The notes below the pieces were generated by a model. That model was not told the DNA's origin. It made no database searches and was given only the letters and a program-made list of their open reading frames with translations. DNA of 25,628 nucleotides from Pelargonium nanum (Eukaryota; Streptophyta; Magnoliopsida; Geraniales; Geraniaceae). Positions within the stretch are counted from its first letter, which is position 1, and the number at the start of each line of letters is the position of its first letter. Shown piece by piece: positions 10,642-20,546 of the stretch. The stretch covers positions 1-25,628 of the forward strand of contig JAYMTF010001175.1 in NCBI GenBank assembly GCA_036897485.1, written 5' to 3'. The position numbers were made by a program, and so were the translations under genes.

Positions 10642-11103
10642 ATGGGTCTAGGCCTGTCTTGTTTTGGGAAATCAGGAGGATGTTTTGGTGAATCAAAAAC
10701 ATCAAAACATAGGAAACCACAAGTGGAGAAGCTGAAAATAGACAGGGAGTGCAACACTCTAGAGGAGTGGCTCATTGCATCACCTGGGTTGGACAGGAGC
10801 ATGAGCTCCAACAATGGAGGAGAGTTCGTGGTCTTTCGACAGTCTTCGAAGAGGGTCCATCCTTCCAGATTAGGAGCAGACACTGCAGAGAACGTCTCTT
10901 CGAATGCCCGGAACAGTTTCTCCAAGGAGAGGCTGCTCAAAGATCATGAAGAAATGGGTGATTGTGCTAGTAGTAGCAGTAGTAACATTATTGATACTCA
11001 TGAACTGTGCAGGAGCCGAAGTGGAAAGAACAAGAAAAAGGTCAGCTTTAGATTGCCCGAAGAAGCTGATATTCTGATGTTTTACTCACCAGGCGAGGTG
11101 TAA
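10642..11103 (+). CDS. Plant-specific protein of unknown function with N-terminal lipid-anchor signature
   Basis: A single exon encodes 153 aa. I do not recognise a named family with confidence. The N-terminus MGLGLSCFG fits the N-myristoylation pattern (Gly2, Ser6), and Cys7 next to it is a likely palmitoylation site, so plasma-membrane attachment is predicted. Two blocks look conserved rather than random: ECNTLEEWLIASPG (about residues 36-49) and the C-terminal KNKKKVSFRLPEEADILMFY then SPGEV (about 129-153). A Ser run (SSSSS) and a basic RSRSGKNKKK stretch lie between. There are no transmembrane segments. The opposite strand is also open over much of this region, but it lacks a promoter and a recognisable motif and is taken as a shadow. 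Coding direction is supported by the upstream TATA box and the compositional blocks. Function unknown. Confidence 0.82.
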   Translation: MGLGLSCFGKSGGCFGESKTSKHRKPQVEKLKIDRECNTLEEWLIASPGLDRSMSSNNGGEFVVFRQSSKRVHPSRLGADTAENVSSNARNSFSKERLLKDHEEMGDCASSSSSNIIDTHELCRSRSGKNKKKVSFRLPEEADILMFYSPGEV

Positions 11104-11139
11104 TTTGAACCAACGACCTGTTTCCGAACTTTACAATAC

Positions 11140-11204
11140 TAAGAGTTTCGTGTACTAACATTCTGTGCAACTCTTTTCACATATGTTAGTACACGAAACT
11201 CTTA
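11140..11204. repeat. 21-bp perfect inverted repeat (foldback) just 3' of the 10642 gene
   Basis: AAGAGTTTCGTGTACTAACA (11141-11160) and its exact reverse complement (11184-11203) are separated by a 23-base loop. One more T-A pair at 11140/11204 makes 21 bp. Outside the stem, CGACCTGTTTCC (11114-11125) and GGAAATGGGTCG (11212-11223) are again roughly complementary, so the foldback may be longer and imperfect. It starts 37 bases after the stop codon and thus probably lies in the 3' UTR. It could be a tiny MITE or an RNA hairpin. No target duplication is clear. Confidence 0.8.
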
Positions 11205-11680
11205 AGAGTTAGGAAATGGGTCGAAAGTGTCAAAACAACCCTCTTATCGTTATGTTTAAGCTCGCCCTTTAATTTGGAAAATTGTATACCAGAAAGTGTT
11301 GCTTGTCTTGGGGGCTACAGCTACTGCTAAATCTCCCACGTAACCTTCTTTTATATGTGTGTGGAAGGATAGGAATTATCAATTTATCTTCATGATTATT
11401 TGTTGAATGAACTTATGGTTCTCTAGCTAATCTATATATGATTTCAATTATATTCCTAATTAATTCAATTTTTAATTGATTTGACTATGATTCTTTATTG
11501 CATAATTGTACTTAGTAACTTACATTTCATTAATTTGTTGTTGTGTATTGTTTAGTTAGATATTTTTTCGTCAGAGCATTCCCATGCACTGACAATTTAT
11601 ATGAGGTTAATAACATATAAAAAAATTGAGCAATAATTTTTTTATTATTTGTTTTATAATAAACTAACCCATAGATTAAG
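11205..11680. other. AT-rich spacer
   Basis: I see no gene, RNA or recognisable transposon in this stretch. It is dominated by AT-rich sequence and short homopolymers. Confidence 0.4.
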
Positions 11681-11685
11681 CAAAC

Positions 11686-12020
11686 TCAGAGAGGAAGAGA
11701 AAGCAAAATATTCTCTCTGGAGATCAAGTTCATACAATCCAACGCAGAAGCTGGAGCGGCACCCACATGCGGGTGATTATAAAAGATACGATTACAAACA
11801 GACGCATTAAAACATAAATGAACTAGACAATCTGCTACACTGTTAGTTCTACGATTAACCGAATGCAAGAGAAAATCATCGAAGTACTGGATCCTATCCC
11901 TACAGTCCACAGTTAAGGCACGCAAAGGGTGAGATGATATATCATCCAAATAGAACAAGTTTGCAACAAGATCAACATCGAACTTAAAAATAACTTGTTT
12001 AATTTCAATAACAATATGCT
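11686..12020 (-). pseudogene. RNase H-like (RVT_3-type) fragment, probably LINE-derived
   Basis: On the - strand an open stretch reads QVIFKFDVDLVANLFYLDD, then SSHPLRALTVDCRDRIQYFD and DFLLHSVNRRTNSVADCLVH. This is the pattern of the plant RNase H-like domain found at the end of LINE polyproteins: a 'VIFE.D...V' strand, a 'DCR.LL..F' helix, and 'V.R..N.VAD.LA'. Only the C-terminal part of the domain is readable. Homology upstream of about 12008 is lost by frameshift or decay (for example an early stop in the same frame just 5' of the readable part), and no reverse transcriptase is present. It is a dead fragment. A diverged host RNase H-like gene is the alternative but less likely. Confidence 0.68.
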
Positions 12021-12024
12021 CAAA

Positions 12025-12930
12025 TCAATAGCTTCACGAAAGCTTTGAACTCAGTCCAACCCACATAATTTTATCCCATTAGTCATATTCAATTGTGAAA
12101 TTGTACTAATTTTAAACCAGTTAATATTCAGTCAATGGCATCAAACATTGGGTACTTTATTCATTTTTAAAAATGTTTTGCCATTGTGAAGTATATCATA
12201 ATATATAAAGAAATAATGTATCAATTCTAGAACTATATTGTTAACCTTTTAAAGTGTAAACTATTATAAATCAAGACTCTTAAACACCTTATCGTTTAGA
12301 CTAAAATCATTCTTAGAACCACAAATGTTCCTTCTATCATTAACTAATATATGTACATTAGAAAAAACAAATAGGTTGATTAAACTAGTTTAGATTGGAC
12401 AAGCCTATATTTAAATTAGAGTATATAATAACCATTTGAAAATTTTAAAGATAACCATTGAATCAACTATTCCAGTCAAAGAAGAAAAAAGAAAGAACAT
12501 ATAGGAAGCCCTTTTGGAACATTTGTTTCCAACTTAATTATTACCCTTCTCCAATCACAACCCTCAAATTTCTAGGGTTGAAAATAGTACAACAAGACTT
12601 GGGAAATAAGAGATATATAATTATCTCAAAGCAAAATGACATTTGGCAACTTTGTAGGTACAAAAGTAACACCCTTTTTCATGTTCATAAAACTTTCACA
12701 TTCCTAGACATCATAATACATGAAAAAGAAGAAAAAGAGAAGAAGGTTTGGACTTTTGTTTTTGTACTCAAGGGAAGCCAAAATCACACAAAAACACAAA
12801 CAAAAGAGAAGAAAAAAGTGAAGGAAAGAACCCCATTTTCCTCTCCTCTTTTGCATGTTTGATTTCTTTATAATTTTACATTGTAACATGACAATTAACA
12901 CACAAAATTAACTTAACACTTTTAACATAT
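12025..12930. other. Spacer downstream of IAMT1
   Basis: AT-rich sequence with Lys-rich open frames on + and Phe-rich frames on - (12458-12901). These come from purine/pyrimidine-biased tracts and are not protein-like. The part next to 12941 should contain the 3' UTR of the - strand methyltransferase. Confidence 0.4.
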
Positions 12931-12941
12931 TTTTCTTTTTC

Positions 12942-15900
12942 CTAAGAAAAAGAGAGGGATGCAACTATATGGAAGAATTGTAGCTTCACAAGTAGGTCTT
13001 TTGCATGGGTTGCGGCTCGGCGCTCCGCCCGCAAAAACAGCTGGTCGCTTAGGTGTTCGCCAATGTGGTTCTCCACTAGAACGGCGGAGACACTCCGGAG
13101 GGTGATACCTAGGGCCCGCCCGACCTCCGCCTCGTCGTCTGGCTGGTTAACCACTAGGGGGCTCCCTCCTTTGAACACCTCAAGTTTGTTAATGGAAAAT
13201 GACCCATTTTCTTCAACTACCTCCTTGAAGTCTTGCAGGCTTGGTGCATATATTGGAATGTTGAAGCTATCCCTTTTCTCACTACTCACTAGACCCTGAA
13301 ATTTAATAAAGAAAAAGTGAACTAATTAATATTTTTAAATACTTTGTATAGTATAGTATCTATCAATATCATGCATGTGCTAGTATCATTTATATAACAT
13401 GTACAAGAGGCTAGTCATCTACTTACTTTATGTTGACATGCTTGCTAATTGCCTAATTATTGATCCTAATTAGCTCTAGAGGCTCCAAGCTACTTAATGA
13501 GCCAAGAAAACTAAGAAAAATTAGCTCAAGAGTTGGTGATTATAAACTAGATGGGCTTAGACCTAAAGTTAAAAGAGTAGTCAACCACAAATGCATGCAT
13601 ATAAATGGTATTTTTTATAAGGTAAAAGAACACTAAACCAAAAATGAATAGCTTATGATAGAGCATGTACTATCCTAATTAATTAGAATATATAGTACGT
13701 AGATGATTAAGGGGTGGGATATCAAACATTTTCTTATCATCATTTTATTATCAATTATGATTCGATGGATGATCCAATTGGTCCTCTCTTGTCTTAGCTT
13801 TAATATTAAATGAGTGTACATATATGGTATGATTATCTTGTGCTACCAACATAATATCTAACACAATGCTCTCCTAACCACACCTCACAATCCCATCCAT
13901 CATTCTTTTTTTGTTTTTATCGTTCCAGGCTTCAACTCTCAAGTAATTTTCAACGTATAATAAATTTTTCCATCTCACACGTTAAACATTTACGAGATAT
14001 ATATCCCTGAATAATACGTTTTCCGTCTTAAAATGAGTATGTCGACAAACGAAAGGTGGATTGTGGTAATGGGAGAGGCATCAAAGGGCTAGGATTGAAG
14101 TGGGAACTCATAATAAGGTCTAATGATCCAACACACACCCTAGTGTACCTCCTTTACCACACAACCTTCTCATAGGTCTTCCACTTTCTGGTCTGCCAAC
14201 ACAAAACCATTCCATATATAGCTTAGACCTTAGAGGCTGTGGGGGCTACACTACAGTGCTTCGCAACCACATTTCACAAATTAGGATCATTACCTCTTGG
14301 ACAAGATCATCCCAAGCGTCCTGAAAGTGGGTCCCGAACAGGATACCGGCCCCACCTTGGTCTGTGGGGTCCATGGAGGTCCTACCAAGACACACCAGGA
14401 ACATCGACCCTCCCTTCTTCATCTCCTGTGATCGTGCGTTCAGGAACCCTGCCAGGTCAGCTTGGAATTGCTTCTTGTACGCATTTGCTGTCGCTTCGTT
14501 TGAGCCGTGGATGAACACTCTTCCCTTGTTGTACGCCGTTGATCTTTTGTCCAGCACGCTCTCCGGCACCTGCACCCACCACACCCGATCAAAACCATGC
14601 AATTTTGTATTAATATACCTATTTTATTTTGTTAATTTAACCCAAAAAATTGACAATTAATATTTATACGGTGGAAAAATGCTAAACGTCACAAATATAT
14701 AATACAACCACGTGGGACATATATTTTTCATATTTTGTGAATTAAAATTAAGTTTAAACAATTATGAATCCGACATTTATATATAATACCACCATCTTTC
14801 CATGATTTTATGGCTTGGAGTGCCCGATTTATATGACTTATTGTACGTGGCGTATTGTAATTTGACCAACTCATCAATAAAGTAGTTGATTTGTCATGTC
14901 TCTTTATTTGCCGCATCATTTGGTACAATTTTTTTTACAAAATTTTGAACATATAGCATTACATTTTTGCTGTAACTAATTTTGTTATCCAATAAATATA
15001 CTATAAATCACTTTTTTTTTACTATAATATGTGTATCACAACTTTGGAATATGTGTTGGAAACTTGTAGTATTTGGATTATAGACTTTATGGCCGGCTAG
15101 TATTATATTATGGAAAAGAAACCTTTTTTCTTTTAATTAATTACTTGTTCATGGCTATTGCTAAATATGAAAATAATTAGGTGATGGCATTAACTTTTGA
15201 CTTATTACAAGCCGGCAAAAAAGAAATATATGACTCGATTCATGTTAGTAATAAATTGACCGCCACTTACATGTGATTTTGATAAAGATATTGGTTGTTG
15301 ATCATGCTCATTCAACTAATCAATCATCCTCGGGAACAAACTAGTTTCTTCACATATTTATTAAAAAAAAACGTGTATTTATTGTCATTTCTGAACAATA
15401 GAATTATTATATATTTATATATTTTTGTATGGTACGTACGTAGACAAAATGTGAAACACAAAGAGACGGACCTGAGAGAGCCAGTGCAGCGAAAATGCGG
15501 AGTGGAAAACATTGATCGACCTCGCCGGGAAGAGGCGGCGGTAGAAGGAGCCTGGCACGGCGGCGGCGAAGTAGGAGCGGTGGCTGTCGGCGGCGAGACA
15601 CTCCTCCATGCTGATGCTACCGCCGTAGTTGGGGGAGAGAGGAGGGAGGAGCTGGAAGAGTGTGTTGAAGTCGTTGCTCGGGAGGTCGGAGAAGAAGGCC
15701 GAGTACTCCGGCGGCTGGCACGACAAAGCCTCGTACCTCTTAGTTATGTGCTTGATGATGACATCAATGATGTTGATGGTGTTGGTGCCGCAGGAGCATC
15801 CTAGGTCAACCACCGCGAATGGCACTTCCGGCAACTGGAGTTGAACACTGTCTAGGGCTTCTTCCAAGAGATGAAGCATCGAACGAGCATGTCGAGCCTG

Positions 15901-16140
15901 CATATCAAAAACAAAAACCTATTAGTGACTCTGTTGACAACACAGACTATCTTTAACAATGGTTAAAACTCGAGAACAGAATTAAACATGTGGTTTACAC
16001 CGGAAAACAGAAAGTAAAGAAAATGAAACCTGAGCTTGAGAGTTGTTGGCATAGCTAGACTCTCCTTTGCCACCTTTCATGCTGAAAATCTTCTCAAGCT
16101 TCATGTTGGGAACCACAACATTGTCACCTTTGGGGGCCAT
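12942..16140 (-). CDS. IAMT1: Indole-3-acetate O-methyltransferase (SABATH family)
   Basis: - strand exons 16140-16030, 15897-15472, 14569-14294 and 13295-12942 (111+426+276+354 nt) join in frame, all at phase 0, to 388 aa. The enzyme transfers methyl from S-adenosylmethionine to the carboxyl of auxin (IAA), giving methyl-IAA; it is cytosolic by family. The N-terminus KGDNVVVPNMKLEKIFSMKG then KGESSYANNSQAQ (26-37) is the SABATH SAM-binding start. VVDLGCSCGTNT (66-77) is the SAM motif and SDLPSNDFNTLF (107-118) the adenine-side loop. PGSFYRRLFP and FHSAFSLHWLSQVPES are typical active-site segments. DPTDQGGAGILFGTHFQDAW and the ending LQFFHIVASLSF are characteristic of the IAMT1 branch rather than salicylate or jasmonate methyltransferases. 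Length matches Arabidopsis IAMT1 (386 aa). Intact, no missing motif. Confidence 0.95.
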
Positions 16141-16221
16141 TTTTTGGTGTGTAGTAATAGGTTGTGACTATAGCTTCTATGGTAGATGGTTTTGGGATGG
16201 GAAGGTGGTAACCAAATGAGG

Positions 16222-16232
16222 GCTATATATAG
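16222..16232 (-). promoter_or_regulatory. TATA box of IAMT1
   Basis: On the - strand CTATATATAG lies about 85-90 bases upstream of the ATG at 16140. That would give a 5' UTR of roughly 55 bases. It is the only strong TATA motif near that distance. Confidence 0.6.
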
Positions 16233-16717
16233 AGTGAAGGTTGCTTGTTAATTAACTAGGTTACTATTAATATGAAAAGTAAATAATGAGTCCATTCACT
16301 TTTCTTTACTTTATAATTTTTCTTTTATAATATTAGGTGAAATATATATTTTACTTTTTGAAAAATAAAGAATAATACATGGTAGATACAAAATTTATGC
16401 AGACAATGGGTGTCACATGATCAATGCATAGAAGGAGGGAACAAGATTGACGGCGGATATTTATCCATTCTTATGAATCTCCCAAATCCAAGAAATTTTG
16501 GTGTATTTGTCTTTGTTGTGTGAAATTTGAATGATCATTCGTGTCAGCAATTTCTTGAGGTGCTTCTTGTCCTCTGTGAATCCCAAGGTCAGTTATTTAG
16601 ATGTTGTCTCTCTGTTCCTCTAACCTTTTGCTTCTACTTTTTATGTGGCTGCTATCCATTGAGGTCACTTCAACTACTATTTTTCACAAAATTGTTCAAA
16701 ACACACGCAAAAAGTTG

Positions 16718-16940
16718 CTACAAGAAAACTCGTTATCTGTAATAGAATTTTTTGGCACAAATTTATGAATTTCAATCATAAAATATAATTTGTGATAAAA
16801 CTGTGACAAAATATTTATGTCATTGTTTGAGCTGTCACAAATGATTGTGACAGAAATTTTCGTCACAAATGTGTTCGTGTGATATAAAATATTATTTTTG
16901 TCACGATTTGTGACAAAACTGTGATGAAATTTTTTTTCTT
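16718..16940 (+). mobile_element. CACTA-like terminus with TTTGTGAC/GTCACAAA subterminal repeats
   Basis: GCTACAAGAAAAC (16718-16730) resembles the plant CACTA terminal repeat CACTACAAGAAAA. It is followed by about 200 bp with GTGACAAAA, TGTCACAAA, TTGTGACAG, CGTCACAAA and TTTGTGACAAAA in both orientations, the kind of short subterminal repeats CACTA elements carry. The first two bases differ from CAC, and no matching opposite end is seen, so it is a decayed or truncated end. Proximal to the IAMT1 promoter (about 0.5 kb upstream). Confidence 0.4.
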
Positions 16941-18225
16941 ACAAATTAATTTCTGTCACTGTTTGTAACCTTTTTTTAAGGTGAGTTGAAGTTAACAAAT
17001 CGAATTTCAGATCGCGTTCGATTTAGTTTTAGATCGGTAAATCTTAATTTTAACTCGATTAGACAGTAGTTAAAGTATTAGAAATTTGTTTCTTTTGTAT
17101 AGTAACCTTATTGACCTTCATTTCAATTAGGTGCTTCTTTGTATTATATTTTTGGTCAATTGATGTATAGTATCTTAAGTTCTATGTTCCTATATCTTTA
17201 TCTCTTTACCTTTCCTGATATTTTCAACTAACTTGAGCAGGTCTCTTTAAAAAGGAAAAAAGAAATCCACTTGATCTTATGTTTCCTACTATGTACAATG
17301 AGAAAGATATCAAACTAAATACAATACTTAATAATTTTAGTTTTTCCCCACTTCATTTGAATTGTACAACTACAATATTCCCCACTTCTTTTGAATTCTA
17401 CCACTACAATCCTTTTCATCACACTTAATATATATAGGATTCTAAAAATATATCATTACTTCGAAGATTTATAACAACTCTGAGTTTGGTGAGATTTTAA
17501 TAATATGTTCCTCCACCTCTCTTTAAATCAAATTTAGTGTGAATGATTGGATTGCTCATCGGAAATGTGTGTGTGTATATATATATATAATTTAGAAAAT
17601 GGAACTATATATAATTAATGATTTTCTTGCTCCAACTGACCAACTAATTAATATTAATCAAAGGTAATAATATTATAAAAACAAAGTTAATGTAGCTGCT
17701 ATGTACTATTAATGTACATTATTTTATAATACAATGTATGTCAAGATTGAGATGACATATATAAATCATATACTCTTCAAAACTTGCAAGTTTTGTATGT
17801 GTAGTTCCTAACACTTTTCGGAATGAAGTAACATGAGGATTCTACATGTTTTAGTACATGAATATGTGGACTAAAGTACATAACTTTGTTATTATTGATT
17901 GATCCACGAAGCTTACATATTTTCTTAAACATAAAAAATTAAGTTGTGATTTACCTAATTTGAAAGTTGGTCAGACGTAAAGAATTCCATCATCAAGATA
18001 TGCATATATATAATTGGTGTGTTGTTTTAACCCGAGGTCAAATTTGACACGATAGTGGTTCAACGAAATTTTTACTATAAAAGAGAAAGATAGAGTGAGA
18101 GATAGATGATTTGCATGTTATAGATAGATAACTTGTAATTTTGGGTGTGGATTAACGAGGTACAATATTAATGAAGTTGATTGTAAGATTATTAATTAAT
18201 CAAGAGTCATTGACCTAATTTTGGG
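16941..18225. other. AT-rich intergenic spacer
   Basis: No coding frame is convincing. I note a short doublet CCCCACTTC.TTTGAATT..AC (17347-17410) and a (TG)n(TA)n microsatellite (17566-17589). Nothing else recognised. Confidence 0.4.
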
Positions 18226-18230
18226 TGTTG

Positions 18231-18640
18231 CACTACAACCACATGTTGTTGCAATCTTGTAACAAAACTTTTTTCTACAAAATTGCTTGTAGTAAAAACC
18301 AAGTTGTAGCAATCTACAAAATTTTGCTACCAATTTTAGGGTAAATTATTTTTTAACTTTGATATAAGTTTTCTACTATAGGGCGACAAGAATTTGCTAC
18401 AAAGTTGCTACACAAACCAGATTTTTTTTTACTGTGCTAAAAGTTTGCTACAAGATCACTCCTAAATTTAGCTACAAGTTTTCTACCAATTTGTTATTTA
18501 TTTGCTACCATTTTTTAATTACAAGCATGAATAAACTTCTTCTTTTTAATGTTCTTCTACAAAATTTATACAAGCATGATACTAAATTGCCACAATCTTT
18601 TTATCAAATTGCTACAAGTTTGCTCCTACTGGACACACAA
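18231..18640 (+). mobile_element. CACTA-like end with TTGCTACAA-rich subterminal block
   Basis: CACTACAACC at 18231 resembles a CACTA terminus. The following 400 bp repeats TTGCTACAA or close variants many times, for example at 18374, 18392, 18446, 18472 and 18610. Dense short repeats next to CACTACAA are typical subterminal structure. No opposite end (TTGTAGTG) and no transposase were found further right, so this is a solitary or decayed end. Confidence 0.45.
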
Positions 18641-18761
18641 AAATTGGCATAATTTTGCCCAAAATTAGCGTGCACCAAATTTATATTTCAATTCATATCA
18701 AACCATTATGTAATGACATTTATATGAAAGTAAAAATTAACCACACATACACCAAACTTAC

Positions 18762-19055
18762 ACATAAAAACCAACGTTATGTACAATCCAAGTAACCATA
18801 TAACAATCCAACAGTACATCTCATTCTAAATATCCAATTAATATAATTCAATACATTAAAAACAAACTTACTCATGAAAAATAACGTTCCATGCAGTCCA
18901 AATAAGCATAGAACAATCCAAGATATATGAAAACTAACGTTCATGCAATTCAAGTGAGCATATAACATCTACTACTACATCTCATTCTAAATATCCAATC
19001 CATTTCATTAATATAAAAAAATTAATACAACATTGAAAACAACTTAAGCATGAAT
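18762..19055. repeat. Complex tandem repeat with three related units
   Basis: Units start near 18762, 18872 and 18925. Each carries a CATGAAAA.TAACGTT motif, then (G)CA(A/G)TCCAAGT, GCATA and AACAATCCA-like blocks. Units 1 and 3 also share ACATCTCATTCTAAATATCC and a CAT(T)AATATAA tail; unit 2 is a short version lacking that part. It adjoins the CTACAA-rich block and may be interior sequence of the same element. Confidence 0.7.
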
Positions 19056-19059
19056 AATG

Positions 19060-20340
19060 ATTAATCCGACCAAATCAATTTATCAGCAACAATCTTTTAT
19101 ATGATATTATTTTAACATCACAAACTAGGTACGTACTTGTTATACAAATGATGCAAATGTTTAGTTTCACATAAAGACATACACTAAAATCGAAAAAATA
19201 ATTTCTTGTCGAAAGAAAACTACATGCATGCATAAAAATACAAGAACAAGAAGCAAATAAAGGTAACCAGAAAGTTACTTCGACCAGAAGATCTTGTCTA
19301 CGTCTGTTGCAAAATCATAACAAAGGTCTGATCCCATTGCGGACAGTGACAGAAAATAATGTTGTCCAAACCAGCCAATATAATTAAAAACACTCAACTT
19401 TATAAATTACTCTAATAAATCTACTTCTTTCCCATTTAATACACTTGAAAATATTCGGCAATATATAGAACTATTATTAAGTTGTTTAGTTCATATATAG
19501 TGTCTTCATTACAAAAATAATTAACCTGGGTTTCACTCATAATTGCAGGTTAATCTTAGTTAATTACTGTCTGCAATACATTATTATAATAGACAAAATA
19601 ATAAAAGGAGAACAGTTTATAATTACAGTATGCATGCAAAAGTTGGAATTGGTGGGTCCATCATAGTCTCAAATAAACCAGCAACCAATTCTCTACCAAT
19701 AAACAAAAAACTATATGCACTCCATTACAATGGAGTGTGCAAGATGATAAACCTAATAAATATAAGGGGTAATTACAGATGCACCTTACGTACATGATTT
19801 ATAGAACTTAATAGTGTTATAAATATATATATATATATATGCATGTAAACTGGCCAGCAATAGTGCTTATTCAAAGCTGAATCAAGAGGCAAAAATGATC
19901 ATCTACGTATGTTTTGTTCATAAACTCCGGGGAAAATTAGCATATAGGGTGTTTGATTTTTCAGTCTCTATTATTGAGATACAGGATAGTCGCACTAAAA
20001 AATTAATAGTTATGCGTTTGTGTGCAATACCACAAAAAAGTTGTGTGTAATTGCCTCTTATTTAATAATATTTTGATGCCACTAGCAAGTTGATCAATGA
20101 ATAATTAACTTTCACCAAATGCAAAATGATTGTGAATAATTATTCCTTAATTCATTTCGATCCCATCATCCAGAAATCAAGGTCCATTTTTGTACCTAAC
20201 CCTTTTCGGGTAACTACTATATAATTATGTATGTCACTAATTCTTGTTGGGTTAACCGTCGTAATTAAGTGAATTAGCTTTGGCAAGCCATGCAATTATC
20301 AATATTTATCAGTCACAATCCATAGTGAAACAGTTAAAAA
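19060..20340. other. Spacer without a supported gene
   Basis: AT-rich. On the - strand at 19278-19380 a short open stretch ends AMGSDLCYDFATDVDKIFWS, which I cannot assign and do not annotate as a gene. A near-perfect palindrome CACTCCATT-AC-AATGGAGTG lies at 19718-19737, and an (AT)n run at 19822-19840. Confidence 0.4.
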
Positions 20341-20354
20341 TAGATAGACAATCA

Positions 20355-20546
20355 CCCACTCTATGCTCGAAAGTCTTGCAACCTCTAAAGACAAGTGGTT
20401 AATTTAATTTCTTACTTTTGTGTCATACTAGTTTATACCCCGTGCAACCCCACTCTATGCTCGAAAGTCTTGCAACCCAAAGTCTAAAGACACGTGGTTA
20501 ATTTAATTTCTTACTTTTGTGTCATACTAGTCTATACCCTGTGCGT
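20355..20546 (+). repeat. Tandem duplication spanning a Helitron 3' end and its flank
   Basis: Unit 1 (20355-20447) and unit 2 (20448-20546) both run CCCACTCTATGCTCGAAAGT, CTTGCAACC, TCTAAAGACA, GTGGTTAATTTAATTTCTTA, TGTCATACTAGT, TATACCC, GTGC. Unit 2 carries a 5-base insertion after GCAACC. The last 20 or so bases of each unit are the Helitron end (CTAG plus half of its hairpin). The element therefore shows its terminus twice, with about 75 bp of host flank in between. Confidence 0.9.

Noticed and set aside
10605-10940. 111-codon - strand frame overlapping the 10642 gene
   Set aside because: Antisense to a + strand ORF with a TATA box and a lipid-anchor N-terminus. The antisense protein shows no motif.
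12458-12901. 134-codon + and 65-codon - strand frames
   Set aside because: Caused by A/G-rich tracts; composition (Lys/Glu runs, Phe runs) is not protein-like.
14014-14045. Stowaway-like end (CCGTCTTAAAATGAGTA) in the last IAMT1 intron
   Set aside because: Only one end is seen, with no partner terminus or TA duplication that I can place.
15295-15804. 169-codon + strand frame
   Set aside because: Antisense shadow of IAMT1 exon 2. It is Val/Gly/Glu-rich in the way reversed coding sequence is.
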